From: Psychrobacter lutiphocae DSM 21542
GTDB taxonomy: Bacteria > Pseudomonadota > Gammaproteobacteria > Pseudomonadales > Moraxellaceae
Length of the DNA stretch: 64,000 bases
Assembly: GCF_000382145.1 (NCBI RefSeq)
Contig: NZ_KB907633.1
Span: forward strand, 1 to 64,000
Reading direction: 5' to 3'
Every line of letters starts with the position of its first letter. Position 1 is the stretch's first letter. This document shows positions 26,186 through 37,068 of this stretch, piece after piece. A program made the translations under genes and the position numbers. Under the pieces are notes generated by a model. It was not told the DNA's origin, ran no database searches, and saw only the letters and a program-made list of their open reading frames with translations.

Positions 26186-26767
26186 TTAATCCAACAACTT
26201 AAAGAAATGCTGACGATAATGCTTTAACTCACGGATAGAATCACGGATATCATCCATTGCCAAATGCGTGCCTGACTTCTCCACCCCTTTTAAAATATCT
26301 GGACGCCAGCGGTAGCACAGCTCTTTGATAGAGGACACATCTAAGTTGCGATAATGGAAAAAACGCTCCAGCTCTGGCATTTGTCTGGCTAAAAAGCGAC
26401 GGTCTTGGCAAATTGAATTACCACACATGGGGGATTTGCCCTCATCAACCCATTTACGCAAAAACTCAAGGGTTTCTTTTTCGGCCTGCTCTAAGGTAAC
26501 GCTACTGCGACGTACTCTATCGATAAGCCCTGATTGACCATGTTGCTTGGTGTTCCAGTCATCCATGCCATTGAGTTTTTGATCCGACACTTTAATGGCA
26601 AACACTGGACCTTCAGCCAGCACGTTTAAATCTTCATCGGTGACAATAGTCGCAATTTCGATAATATCGTCATTCATGGTGTCAAGACCGGTCATTTCTA
26701 GGTCTATCCAGATAAGCCCTTTTTTACCTTGGTTTTTGATTTTAATTTTGTTGGGATGATCACTCAT
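26186..26767 (-). CDS. orn: Oligoribonuclease
   Basis: Orn degrades di- to pentanucleotide RNAs and the c-di-GMP product pGpG. It is a DEDDh exonuclease of about 193 residues: [11 protein letters not shown] (first Asp and Glu), an [10 protein letters not shown] segment, and [10 protein letters not shown] with the final His and Asp. MSDHPN at 26767 is chosen as start because AGGAA lies just upstream; an in-frame GTG/ATG 7 codons earlier is possible. It is convergent with lpxH. Confidence 0.96.
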   Translation of the reverse strand: MSDHPNKIKIKNQGKKGLIWIDLEMTGLDTMNDDIIEIATIVTDEDLNVLAEGPVFAIKVSDQKLNGMDDWNTKQHGQSGLIDRVRRSSVTLEQAEKETLEFLRKWVDEGKSPMCGNSICQDRRFLARQMPELERFFHYRNLDVSSIKELCYRWRPDILKGVEKSGTHLAMDDIRDSIRELKHYRQHFFKLLD

Positions 26768-26841
26768 TTTTTTTCCTAGATAACACATCAGAAGTTAAGA
26801 ATCTAAACAGTTAAAAAGCTAACAATAATAATAAACCTATT

Positions 26842-26886
26842 AATAACTGCAATAACTGCAATAACTGCAATAACTGCAATAACTGG
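26842..26886. repeat. 9-bp tandem repeat, five copies
   Basis: AATAACTGC occurs five times (last copy AATAACTGG). It lies in the 433-bp region between the divergent orn and rsgA genes, which otherwise holds AT-rich DNA with no gene seen. Confidence 0.9.
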
Positions 26887-27200
26887 AGTATAGTATCAAA
26901 TTTCAGCAGTTTAAAGTTTGTGATTTAGCTACTTCATTGTTTAAGCAACATAAAAGCGATATGCTATACACTTAATTTTAAGTTTTAAACTGATTATAGC
27001 GTTAAACTCTTATAACTATTATCAAGCTCTTGTACTTATTATCAGACTTTTATAGCCATTATCGCTGATCAACTCTAACAGCATAAATAGATAAGCAAGA
27101 TGCATGTATGAATGAATAAATAGATAGATAAATTGATAACTAAACAACCAATTACTCAAGCAATTAAACCAACAAGCAAACTGATAGGTAACCAATCTTT

Positions 27201-28427
27201 ATGGCGCTGATACGACAACGTAAACTCACCAAACAACAACTACGACGCATTGATAAGCAGCAAGCCGAGCAGCAAGACTCGATTGACGGTAGCTTGATGG
27301 ATGGGGTGGTCATGGCCCATTATGGCAAACAACTTGAAGTGCAAGTAACCTCCCTTCCTGACATTATTCCCGAGCCACCGCAAGTCGCAGAAGGTGAGCC
27401 TGAGCCGTTTTGGCAACAAATTAAACTGGGCGATATCTGGCGCTGTCATGTGCGTACCAACTTACCTATGCTGGCCACGGGTGACCATGTACGCTGGGTG
27501 GCAGATCCCAATACTGGCTTTGGCCGTATTGAATCAGTGCAGCCGCGTAGCTCACTTATTTCACGCCCTGATCGCTATCACAAGCTAAAGCCTGTCGCCG
27601 CTAATGTCGATATCTTAGCCATCGTATTTGCACCACTGCCAGCGGCTGCACCTGGATTAATAGATCGTTATTTGGTGGTCTGCCACCATGCCGATGTGCA
27701 GCCGTTATTGGTGTTAAATAAAGCTGACCTGCTGAGTATCGAAGCGTACGCCTTTACCCAAGATTTGCTTGCCGAATATCAAGCTTTGGGCTATGACACT
27801 GTATTAACTGCTGCGCCCTGCCCTGAAAGCTTGTTGCACCAAGAGACAGACGATGCAGAAGCTATCAGTCAGCTCAGTGTTAGCCAACAAAAAGACAAGG
27901 CACTAAAAGACAGTCAGCTTAGCGCCAAGCAAATTGATCCAGAAGCGCTAACCAAGCTGGCACAAGTCTCCAAGCTTGGATTGGGTGATTTGCAGCAAAA
28001 AATTAAAAACAAATTGGTTATCTTCGCTGGTCAATCTGGCGTGGGCAAAAGCACGCTGGTCAACGCCTTGCTGCCAAACTCTGCTCAGAGCGTTAATGTT
28101 ATTTCGACCAACTCTAAGCTTGGGCAGCATACGACCACCACCAGTCGCCTATTGCCATTTGTGCCTGACGATCTGACCCAAGGTGGTATTGTTGACACGC
28201 CAGGCATACGTGAATATGGCATTTGGCACTTAACACCAGATGACATCTTATCTGGATTCATAGAGCTGGCACCGCTAGCAGGTCATTGTAAGTTTAGAGA
28301 CTGCAAACACACCCATAACAGCAAAGGATGTGCCTTATGGCAGGCGGTTGCAGATGGTAGTGTACAACAAAGACGAGTTGAAAGCCTGGTCACCTTGCAA
28401 GCTGAAGCCGACACCCCCACATATTAA
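27201..28427 (+). CDS. rsgA: Small ribosomal subunit biogenesis GTPase RsgA
   Basis: RsgA is a circularly permuted GTPase that checks 30S maturation. The 408-residue protein has an N-terminal OB fold, then the motifs in permuted order: LNKAD (G4), GQSGVGKSTLVN (G1), and DTPGIRE (G3), and ends with the zinc-binding domain GHCKFRDCKHTHNSKGC. A Gln/Ser/Lys-rich insertion of about 40 residues lies after the G4 region (around 213-255), which makes it longer than the 350-residue E. coli protein. Confidence 0.96.
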   Translation: MALIRQRKLTKQQLRRIDKQQAEQQDSIDGSLMDGVVMAHYGKQLEVQVTSLPDIIPEPPQVAEGEPEPFWQQIKLGDIWRCHVRTNLPMLATGDHVRWVADPNTGFGRIESVQPRSSLISRPDRYHKLKPVAANVDILAIVFAPLPAAAPGLIDRYLVVCHHADVQPLLVLNKADLLSIEAYAFTQDLLAEYQALGYDTVLTAAPCPESLLHQETDDAEAISQLSVSQQKDKALKDSQLSAKQIDPEALTKLAQVSKLGLGDLQQKIKNKLVIFAGQSGVGKSTLVNALLPNSAQSVNVISTNSKLGQHTTTTSRLLPFVPDDLTQGGIVDTPGIREYGIWHLTPDDILSGFIELAPLAGHCKFRDCKHTHNSKGCALWQAVADGSVQQRRVESLVTLQAEADTPTY

Positions 28428-28493
28428 GTATCAAGCAAGCATACTGATGCATCGAACAAAAACTAAATAGACGACCATCGCTCACATAGTATA

Positions 28494-28554
28494 TTAGTAT
28501 AATAAGTATACATAGTATAATAAGTATACATAGTATAAATAGTATAAATGTGGG
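28494..28554. repeat. 18-bp tandem repeat rich in TATAAT
   Basis: TAGTATAATAAGTATACA is repeated twice, with degenerate copies after it. Each unit holds a TATAAT box. The array ends 90 bp before the rhodanese gene and could offer several -10 elements. Confidence 0.8.
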
Positions 28555-28644
28555 CAAATGGCGTTAATTGGTGTGAGGTTAATGCAATCCTTGCTGTATC
28601 ACGTTATAATAATTACAATCTAAATTTTTTACTGGAGAAGTGTT

Positions 28645-29100
28645 TTGTCACTAGATCGTTGGCTTGAGTTTATGGGCAACCATCCCGTGTTGTTTGGTAT
28701 TTTATTACTATTGATTATTTTGTTTTTTACCTTAGAAAACAAACGCAGTGGTAAAAAGATAGCACCTAACGCCTTAGGAATTTTGGTTAACTCACAAAAC
28801 GCCCAAATCATTGATATCCGAGCCAAAAAGAAATTTGAAACCGGCTACATTCAAGGCAGCCGTAACATCCCTTTTACTCAGTTAAAAGATCATCTTGAAG
28901 AAATTCGTGCCATTGATGTACCTGTGGTCATCGTTTGTGACATGGGTATTCAAGCGGGGGCTGCTGTACAGCTTATCGGCAAGCCCAATGTATTCCGTTT
29001 AGATGGTGGTATTGGTGGTTGGCAAGCAGCGGGTATGCCTTTGGTTGGTGGTGTTACCAAAAAAGGTAAAACTGTCACAGGTAAGGCTAAATCTCGCTAA
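28645..29100 (+). CDS. Membrane-anchored rhodanese-like protein
   Basis: The 151-residue protein has one N-terminal membrane segment (about 15-32), then a rhodanese domain (IIDIRAKKKFETGYIQGSRNIP, active loop CDMGIQAG, FRLDGGIGGWQAAGMPL). The active-site Cys is present. Rhodaneses transfer sulfur from thiosulfate or persulfides; this anchored form (YibN-like) is often next to grxC and secB, as here. The start is a TTG with GGAG 7 bases upstream. Confidence 0.9.
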   Translation: MSLDRWLEFMGNHPVLFGILLLLIILFFTLENKRSGKKIAPNALGILVNSQNAQIIDIRAKKKFETGYIQGSRNIPFTQLKDHLEEIRAIDVPVVIVCDMGIQAGAAVQLIGKPNVFRLDGGIGGWQAAGMPLVGGVTKKGKTVTGKAKSR

Positions 29101-29104
29101 GCTG

Positions 29105-29153
29105 TGACCTGATTAGACTTTGACTTAGTTAGACTTTGACCTGATTAGACTTT
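29105..29153. repeat. Imperfect direct repeats after the rhodanese gene
   Basis: GATTAGACTTTGACT, TAGTTAGACTTTGACC and TGATTAGACTTTAA are three imperfect copies. The rest of the 29101-29414 gap is AT-rich with no gene seen. Confidence 0.7.
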
Positions 29154-29414
29154 AATAGAATTAAACTGCAATCTGGTTAAACCCTAATCTAGTTAAGTTC
29201 TGACTAAACTATAAATCTACAAATCCTTGACTGACTTATTACCCCTCTAACAACCTTGATAATTCATAACTTAACAGTTAGCAACTTAATAATTAACAAT
29301 TAAAGACTTAACAATCAATGATTTAAAGCATACAGCGCAACACACTGCTGCTGACAGTTGCTCAACCATTGACTTATTAAGTCACTCACAGACCGATAAC
29401 AATAAGGATCATTC

Positions 29415-29678
29415 ATGACAGCACCTGTTACCGTTTATACCACACCCATTTGCCCCTATTGCCTAAATGCCAAACAGTTATTAAAAAACAAAGGCATCGA
29501 GTATAACGAAATTGGTATGCACGATATTAGCTCAGATGAGCGTCTGGCATTAATGAAAAAAACCAATAATTATCGCACTGTACCACAGATATTTATTGGT
29601 GATACCTTTGTCGGTGGCTTTGACGAGCTTAATGCCTTAAATCAAAGTGGTAAGCTTGATGAGATGCTAAACACCTAA
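29415..29678 (+). CDS. grxC: Glutaredoxin 3
   Basis: GrxC is a glutathione-dependent dithiol reductase. The 87-residue thioredoxin-fold protein has the CPYC active site (residues 13-16), the cis-Pro segment TVPQIFIG, and the GGFDEL glutathione-binding motif. AAGGATC lies before the ATG. It sits between the rhodanese gene and secB, the common gammaproteobacterial order. Confidence 0.95.
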   Translation: MTAPVTVYTTPICPYCLNAKQLLKNKGIEYNEIGMHDISSDERLALMKKTNNYRTVPQIFIGDTFVGGFDELNALNQSGKLDEMLNT

Positions 29679-29816
29679 TCTTTTTTTAATCTTAGTGTTT
29701 TGCTCAATTTATAGCAATACAATAATCATTTTAGCAACACCCACTTAACGACAAAAGATTTATCGAGCTGATGACTCTATAAATATTTCAAACAACTCAC
29801 TCACCATCATCAATAA

Positions 29817-30275
<459 letters not shown>

Positions 30276-30331
30276 GCTAACCGCTAAACAGACTGTTTGA
30301 TTTAATATGTTCGTCTGCCAAGCGCTTTTGC

Positions 30332-30391
30332 TAAGCACTTAGTAAATAAGCACTTAGTAAATAAGCGCTTAGTAAATAAGCGCTTAGTAAA
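30332..30391. repeat. 15-bp tandem repeat, four copies
   Basis: TAAGCACTTAGTAAA occurs four times (A/G variation at one position); each unit contains the palindrome TAAGCxCTTA. It lies between secB and its terminator. Confidence 0.9.
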
Positions 30392-30448
30392 TATTAGACA
30401 CTTAAATACCAGACACTTAGCTTACAAACAGTTATATTAAAAACAGTC

Positions 30449-30484
30449 AAAAAAACCGCACTCTGTTTAGAATGCGGTTTTTTT
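30449..30484. terminator. Bidirectional terminator between secB and adk
   Basis: AAAAAAACCGCA and TGCGGTTTTTTT form a strong stem with A and T runs on either side, serving both convergent genes. Confidence 0.92.
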
Positions 30485-30516
30485 ATTGCTAAATTTATAC
30501 AAGCTTAAAGCAGTTA

Positions 30517-31269
<753 letters not shown>

Positions 31270-31538
31270 CTAACCCTAGTAATCATTATTTATAGTTCAA
31301 CCACAAACCTGCCATGTTAATACACTAGCAGATGATTACAGTGGCAAAGCACTTACAGCAATCCATGGCTTTGACACTTGCTAAGCTCAAATCCATCTTA
31401 GCTATTGTTATATAAAAGCCGGCTTCTGACTTTTTTTAAACCTAATTACCTTACATTGTGCTGAAAAAAAGCTCAAGCTATTTTAATAATAAATACCACT
31501 ATATCGAAAACTTATTAGTCAAAAAAAGCTTGGCAATA

Positions 31539-31672
31539 GGATCTGTTGAACCGTCATCTTCGTAAGAAAAATTTCGCCTGTTTTTTCGTGTAAAAATAGG
31601 TGCATGAAAATAAAATTTTTCTTTAAACCTAGAGTGCTATTAAGCACATGTGGTAAGTATTCAATAGACTCT
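31539..31672. mobile_element. 134-bp MITE-like element, family 2, copy 1
   Basis: Left end GGATCTGTTGAAC and right end CAATAGACTCT are imperfect inverted repeats. The interior (TAAAAATAGGTGCATG, TTTTTCTTTAAACCTAG, CTATTAAGCACATGTGG) matches 38680-38814. No open frame is seen. It lies in the 450-bp gap between adk and ccmI, which holds no gene. Confidence 0.65.
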
Positions 31673-31707
31673 AACATCTCAAGACAGGAAAAAGCTAATA
31701 TATCCTA

Positions 31708-33135
31708 TTATGGCAGTTTTTGGCTAATGACCATATTTAACTCAATTACTGGCTGATCCGTATCTAAATAATCAACCGTGGTATCAACTGCAATTAAATC
31801 TCCAGACGCTGACATCGCCTCACCTGATTTGCTAATACGAGCTTTTGCCACCAAGGACTTTTGGTCATTCATTGCTGAAGATAAGGTATGGGTGGGCATC
31901 ATCGCATCATCATCATTGAGCGAAACTTGTAGTCCTTGCTCTGTATTGACAAGGTCGGCAGCTTGTAAACGCTTCACTGCCAATGGTGCACCACCAGCTT
32001 GCTCTTGAATACTAACAAACAAAGTATCCTTGTTGCCTACCTCTGCTGCCAACTTATCATCTATACTAATACGAACCATTATAGTTCTGGTACTAATCGC
32101 AGGCTCGCTAGTCACCACTGATGACTCTCCGTCTGCTTGATTTGATACTTGTGTTGACTGAGCAGCATCAGCAGCTTGCTGTCTAATGTTTGCACTTAGC
32201 TCATCTAAGCTATTTAAAGCCGCTGAGTGATCTCCATCTCGTTGCGAGATACTCTCTTTTAATCGTACTATCCAGGCTTGGGCCAAGTCATAATTACCAG
32301 CACGTGCCTCACCCATTGCCATTAGCATTTGTGCGCCTTGATGCTCAGGGTTCTGCTGTAAAGCAGTTTGCAGCGCACGGCGGCTACTGCTATCTAATAC
32401 ACCGCCACTGGCAAAAAAACGAGTTTGAGCATAACCAACTGCCACATCTTCATCTTCTGGTGTCAAGCGATACGCACGAGCTTGTGCTTCTAATGCTGGA
32501 TCTATCGCTTCAAACGCAAGATAGATATCTGCCAAGCGCATCCAACGCTGGGCATCGTGTGCATGGTGATGGACGTTGGCTTGAATTGCTGCCATTAATC
32601 CTGCGGTATCTTCAGCCGCCCACTCAGGCGGTGCATCAATTTTACCAGTAAGCAAATCATCTGCTACTTGCCCAACCTTATCCTGTGCTTGCCAAAACTG
32701 TACGGTACTACTGCGATCTGCTGACAAAAAATAGCCCAGTACAATCAGTACTGGCACACACACCAAAATTGTCAATCGTGCTTTGCCACTACGGGTTACT
32801 TGCAACTCACGCTGAGCTTTCGATACAGCGACCTTTGAGAGGTCATTATTTTGCTCACTCTCATTTAGCACCACTTTATTTTTGTCTTCACTAGCGAGTA
32901 ACAGTTGTCGTTCAAGCTCAGTTTTTTGAGTATTGAACTCAATTTCACTCATTTTACCACTGCTATAATCAGCAGTCAGCTCTGCTAGTCGCTCTTTAAA
33001 TACCTCAACATTTAGCGCGATGAGTTGATTGTTTTGCGCAGACTTATCTGCTCGCAACCATGGCAGTAAAACAATCACTGCTAATAAAATTGCTAAAATT
33101 ATTGCCAGCGCGACAAAAATCACTAACGTTGGCAT
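31708..33135 (-). CDS. ccmI: Cytochrome c maturation protein CcmI
   Basis: CcmI presents apocytochrome c to the CcmFH heme ligation complex. The 475-residue protein has an N-terminal membrane segment (about 5-26), a coiled cytoplasmic loop (ERLAELTADYSSGKMSEIEF), a second membrane segment (about 123-140), then a TPR periplasmic domain (WMRLADIYLAFEAIDPALEAQARA) and a C-terminal beta-rich part. It is the last gene of the ccmF-G-H-I cluster. Confidence 0.9.
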   Translation of the reverse strand: MPTLVIFVALAIILAILLAVIVLLPWLRADKSAQNNQLIALNVEVFKERLAELTADYSSGKMSEIEFNTQKTELERQLLLASEDKNKVVLNESEQNNDLSKVAVSKAQRELQVTRSGKARLTILVCVPVLIVLGYFLSADRSSTVQFWQAQDKVGQVADDLLTGKIDAPPEWAAEDTAGLMAAIQANVHHHAHDAQRWMRLADIYLAFEAIDPALEAQARAYRLTPEDEDVAVGYAQTRFFASGGVLDSSSRRALQTALQQNPEHQGAQMLMAMGEARAGNYDLAQAWIVRLKESISQRDGDHSAALNSLDELSANIRQQAADAAQSTQVSNQADGESSVVTSEPAISTRTIMVRISIDDKLAAEVGNKDTLFVSIQEQAGGAPLAVKRLQAADLVNTEQGLQVSLNDDDAMMPTHTLSSAMNDQKSLVAKARISKSGEAMSASGDLIAVDTTVDYLDTDQPVIELNMVISQKLP

Positions 33136-33206
33136 GAATTAACTCCTTACAAGTTGAGATATAAACCAATTTTTAAACAGCGACAAGCAATCAACCGCCC
33201 TGCTCT

Positions 33207-33845
33207 TTAGTCATCTTTTTTTAGTAAGCTTTTAGAGACCTTAGCATCAACGTCTTCTGTGCCACCATGTTCTTTTAACAACGCTTTTAACTTAGCGGCT
33301 TCTTCATCTGATAAGTTCGCACCTATCTCAGCAACCTTTGGCTTAGACTGCTTGGCTTGATCTGTTTCATTTAAAAACTGATCTGGGGTGATAACTGCCA
33401 TGCGTTGTCTGCTTTTGGTACGCCATAGCCAACCCGCCACTACCAATAATAAAAATACAGGTGGGAAATACCATAAGATCCAAGTTGAAGGACGTACTGG
33501 AGGCTTATAGCTTATAAAATCACCGTAACGCTCATACATATACTCACGAATCTGAGCATCAGATTGACCCGCAATCACCATTTCATAGGTTTTACGTTTT
33601 AAGTCTTGTGCAATTTGTGAGTCTGAGCCTGCTAGATTTTGATTTTGACATTTTGGACACCGAAACTCCTCAATCAACCCCTTATATTGCGCTTCTTGAC
33701 GTGGGTTTTCAAATTCGTAAACCTCAATGGCCGCTTGCGCTGGTAAGCTAAGACCTAACAATGACAAGCACAGTAACAAACTAGCAGTCACATAAATCAC
33801 ACTGGTTTTGATCGTTTTTAAAATAGCATAAATTTGGGTCATCAT
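33207..33845 (-). CDS. ccmH: Cytochrome c maturation protein CcmH
   Basis: CcmH is a thiol reductase that prepares apocytochrome c CxxCH cysteines. The 212-residue protein has a signal segment (about 16-38), the active site C63-P-K-C66 in FRCPKCQNQNLAGSDS, and a membrane segment near 123-141, followed by a polar tail longer than usual. Its ATG overlaps the ccmG stop codon as ATGA, so the two are translationally coupled. Confidence 0.94.
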   Translation of the reverse strand: MMTQIYAILKTIKTSVIYVTASLLLCLSLLGLSLPAQAAIEVYEFENPRQEAQYKGLIEEFRCPKCQNQNLAGSDSQIAQDLKRKTYEMVIAGQSDAQIREYMYERYGDFISYKPPVRPSTWILWYFPPVFLLLVVAGWLWRTKSRQRMAVITPDQFLNETDQAKQSKPKVAEIGANLSDEEAAKLKALLKEHGGTEDVDAKVSKSLLKKDD

Positions 33846-34462
33846 TTACAAACCTCAGCAATACGATTGCTCGTTTCAGTGCTACTTAAATCTACCTGTT
33901 GGTTGCCCAGCTCATTTAATAACGACATACAAGGCTCAATGCGCGCTTGCCAGTTTTCTTCACTGATTTCACCAATGATATGCTGACGAATATTACCACC
34001 AGAATCGACAATAAAGCTCTCAGGTGCGCCAGTTAGACCTAAGTCAATGGCAAAGCTGCCTGAGTAATCACGAAAGCTAAATAAAAATGGGTTACCGCCA
34101 TCTGCCAAATAGTTGTGAGCATTATCCAGTTCATCTTTGTAGTTCACACCGACCATAGGCACACCACGATTGTGCAGCTCCATCAAAAATGGATGCTCCA
34201 CAATACAGGTTGGACACCAAGAGCCCCAGACATTCATTAAATACGGCTGATTTGGAAGATCTGCATTAGTCAGGTTTTTTGACGTATCTGATAATAGTGG
34301 CAACTCAAACGTGGGCACCGGTCTATTTAAGGCGTTATCAATAACCACATCCGTTGGTTTGCCCAGTCTGGTAAAGAACATAATTATCATGCCAGCAAAC
34401 ACAATCAGTGGAATTAAAAACCAGACTTTAAATTGTGATTTATTCATAATTGGGTCTGACAT
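33842..34462 (-). CDS. ccmG: Thiol:disulfide interchange protein CcmG (DsbE)
   Basis: CcmG is a membrane-anchored periplasmic thioredoxin that reduces apocytochrome c or CcmH. MSDPIMNKSQ (34462) is chosen as start because AGGA lies 7 bases upstream. One membrane segment (about 11-29) is followed by a thioredoxin fold with WCPTC, VWGSWCPTCIVEH, and the cis-Pro segment GAPESFIVD. It lies between ccmF and ccmH. Confidence 0.94.
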   Translation of the reverse strand: MSDPIMNKSQFKVWFLIPLIVFAGMIIMFFTRLGKPTDVVIDNALNRPVPTFELPLLSDTSKNLTNADLPNQPYLMNVWGSWCPTCIVEHPFLMELHNRGVPMVGVNYKDELDNAHNYLADGGNPFLFSFRDYSGSFAIDLGLTGAPESFIVDSGGNIRQHIIGEISEENWQARIEPCMSLLNELGNQQVDLSSTETSNRIAEVCK

Positions 34463-34581
34463 CTTTTTTTCCTCAATAAACAATCTAGGGCGGCAATTAC
34501 CTACAACAAACCATAGCATTTGAACAAATCATAGCATTTGGCTTAATTTGATTGGTAAAGATCGACACTCTCACAAACACA

Positions 34582-36531
34582 TTAATTCTTTTTCAAACGA
34601 TAACGGCGATCTAACATACTAACTAGGGCGCCTAATGCCATCAATAAAGCACCTGTCCATAGCCAAGCAATCATAGGCTTAACATAAATACGAACCGCCC
34701 AACTTCCTTCAGGATTTTTGTCATCAATCGGCTCACCTAACGCCACATACAGGTCACGCATGGCGCCAGAGGTAATACCTGCTTCAGTCATTGGCATACT
34801 ACTTACCACATAATTGCGTTTTTGTGGATATAAAGTAGTGACGTATTTACCCTGTTTAGTAACTTGAATCTCAGCCTGCACAGCATCATAGTTTTTGCCA
34901 CGCACTTCATCAAATTCAACTAAATTAAAGTCATAACCACTAACTTCTACCGTATCACCTTCTTGCATTGCCACGTCACGCTCGACGCTCAATGCACTGG
35001 TAACACCAATACCTATGGCCAAAATTAAGATACCCAAGTGCGCAATGTGCATGCCCCAATAGTGGGCTTTTAGACGGCGTAAGCCTGCGCCTAAAGAAGA
35101 TGCATTACGGGTTTTGTCTTTAATATCATATAGCATCCAGCCAAGCACCCACAGACATAAGGCTGCTGTTACAACTATCTGTAAATTTAAGCTTTGGGTA
35201 AAGACGTAAGTGACAATAGCTGCCAATAACGCACTACTTACAAATATGGTGCTGACCACGCCCAATAGCGGACGCTTATCTTGTTTCCAGCGCAAGTTTG
35301 ACCCCATGCCTAATGCCAATAATAGCAGCCAGGTTAATGGTACAAATAAAGCATTAAAGTAGGGAGGGCCCACAGAGACCTGACCTAGATTAAAGGAGTC
35401 AGCAATAATGGGGTACAAAGTTCCAAGTAGCACAACTAAAGTTGCAACTAAAATTAAAATATTATTAATCACCAATAAGGTTTCACGTGACTTTAAGCCA
35501 TAATGGCTCTCTACGGTCAAGCGCCAGCCTCGTACCGCAAACATGATTAATCCAGTACCAATGACAATACCTAAAATTACCAAAATCGCAAGTCCACGAG
35601 TCGGGTCGGCTGCAAACGAGTGCACCGAGGTAATCACCCCAGAACGTACCAAGAAAGTTCCTAACAAGCTTAGTGCAAAGGCAAAGATGGACAGCATAAT
35701 GGTCCAAGCCTTGAATACCCCTCGCTTCTCAGTCACTGCCAATGAGTGAATCAAAGCGGTACAAGCAAGCCATGGCATTAATGACGCATTTTCTACTGGG
35801 TCCCAGAACCACCAGCCACCCCATCCAAGCTCATAATATGCCCACCAAGCACCAAGGGCGATACCAAGCGTTAAAAAGCCCCACGCCGCCAGCGCCCAGG
35901 GACGTGACCAACGTGTCCAAACCGCATCAAGTCGCCCTGCCCATAACGCAGCCATACAAAAGGCAAAAGGTACCGACATGCCGACATAGCCCATATATAG
36001 CATCGGCGGATGGAAGATAAGTCCAGGGTCTTGCAATAAGGGGTTAAGATCTGCGCCATCAACTGGAATATTGGGTAAGGTGCGATCAAAAGGTGATGAG
36101 GTGAAAATTAACATGGCGAGCATCATAAACTGCACTGCCGCTAGGATAACCAAGACACGTGCTCTCATATTTAACGGCAATCCACGGCTAAACCATGCCA
36201 CCAAGGCAGACCAAGCCGCTAGGATAGTCACCCATAATAGCAATGAGCCTTCATGACCACCCCAAGTTGCAGATAATTTATAGTACCAAGGCAGTAATGA
36301 ATTTGAATGTTGGGCCACATAGACCAAGCTGAAGTCATTATAGTAGAAGCCAGCCATTAAGGTCAGGAATGACACAAAGACGGCAACGAATTGTGCCCAA
36401 GCCAAACTTGGCGCCAAACGTTGCAGATGCGGTTGTTCGCGTGTAATACCAAAGCTTGGTAGTACAACTTGCAATAAAGCCAATATCAATGATGCAACTA
36501 ATGCAAAATATCCTAGCTCTGTGATTACCAT
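34582..36531 (-). CDS. ccmF: Cytochrome c heme lyase subunit CcmF
   Basis: CcmF attaches heme to apocytochrome c in the periplasm. The 649-residue polytopic protein has the tryptophan-rich heme-handling motif WGGWWFWDPVENASLMPWL (about 233-251), conserved His-bearing loops (WGGHEGSLLLW near 90, FHPPMLYMGY near 175), and about 15 membrane segments. It is the first gene of this cluster; ccmABCDE are not in the window. It serves cytochrome c1 encoded by petC at 45 kb. Confidence 0.97.
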   Translation of the reverse strand: MVITELGYFALVASLILALLQVVLPSFGITREQPHLQRLAPSLAWAQFVAVFVSFLTLMAGFYYNDFSLVYVAQHSNSLLPWYYKLSATWGGHEGSLLLWVTILAAWSALVAWFSRGLPLNMRARVLVILAAVQFMMLAMLIFTSSPFDRTLPNIPVDGADLNPLLQDPGLIFHPPMLYMGYVGMSVPFAFCMAALWAGRLDAVWTRWSRPWALAAWGFLTLGIALGAWWAYYELGWGGWWFWDPVENASLMPWLACTALIHSLAVTEKRGVFKAWTIMLSIFAFALSLLGTFLVRSGVITSVHSFAADPTRGLAILVILGIVIGTGLIMFAVRGWRLTVESHYGLKSRETLLVINNILILVATLVVLLGTLYPIIADSFNLGQVSVGPPYFNALFVPLTWLLLLALGMGSNLRWKQDKRPLLGVVSTIFVSSALLAAIVTYVFTQSLNLQIVVTAALCLWVLGWMLYDIKDKTRNASSLGAGLRRLKAHYWGMHIAHLGILILAIGIGVTSALSVERDVAMQEGDTVEVSGYDFNLVEFDEVRGKNYDAVQAEIQVTKQGKYVTTLYPQKRNYVVSSMPMTEAGITSGAMRDLYVALGEPIDDKNPEGSWAVRIYVKPMIAWLWTGALLMALGALVSMLDRRYRLKKN

Positions 36532-36851
36532 ATTTGCTCGCCCTAAAACTACGTCGCTATTGCTTATTAAAAGTCTAATTTAGCATAATCAAACTATCAT
36601 TTAGCGTAAACTCGTATTCAGTGTTTAATTTTCAATACTTAATATTTAATAGACAAATCACTAATAAATAACATTTGCTTAAACGAATAAATAAAACTTG
36701 TTTAAACGAATAAATAACACATGCTTAAAATGACATTCGCTTGGTTTTGACTTAATGTGATGAGGTGTTGATCAATAAAAATACAGTCAAACAGCAATCG
36801 GTTAAATCCAGATTAAAAATATGTTTAGATTAACCTTGTATTATGACGAAC

Positions 36852-36880
36852 AAAGCCACTCATTTTTGGCGAGTGGCTTT
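36852..36880. terminator. Hairpin terminator, bidirectional, in a 540-bp gap
   Basis: AAAGCCACTC and GAGTGGCTTT pair perfectly over 10 bp around CATTTTTGGC... with partial T runs. It lies between ccmF (upstream side) and the DUF445 gene and most likely ends the DUF445 transcript. Nothing else is seen in 36532-37068 apart from a short ACTTGTTTAAACGAATAAATAA repeat near 36670-36720. Confidence 0.7.
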
Positions 36881-37068
36881 TCCATTTTTAGTGACAATGC
36901 TATCTGTGACACCTACTGCATCATTTAGTATATTCACTAAGGCGGCATTATAGCATGTTCAATACACCAATAGTCAGCACATATGTTAACTCAATCTATC
37001 AGAAGAGAGGTCTTAAACTACCACCATTCACTGTGTCAAAGATCGCAGCAAAATTATTAACTAATCAG

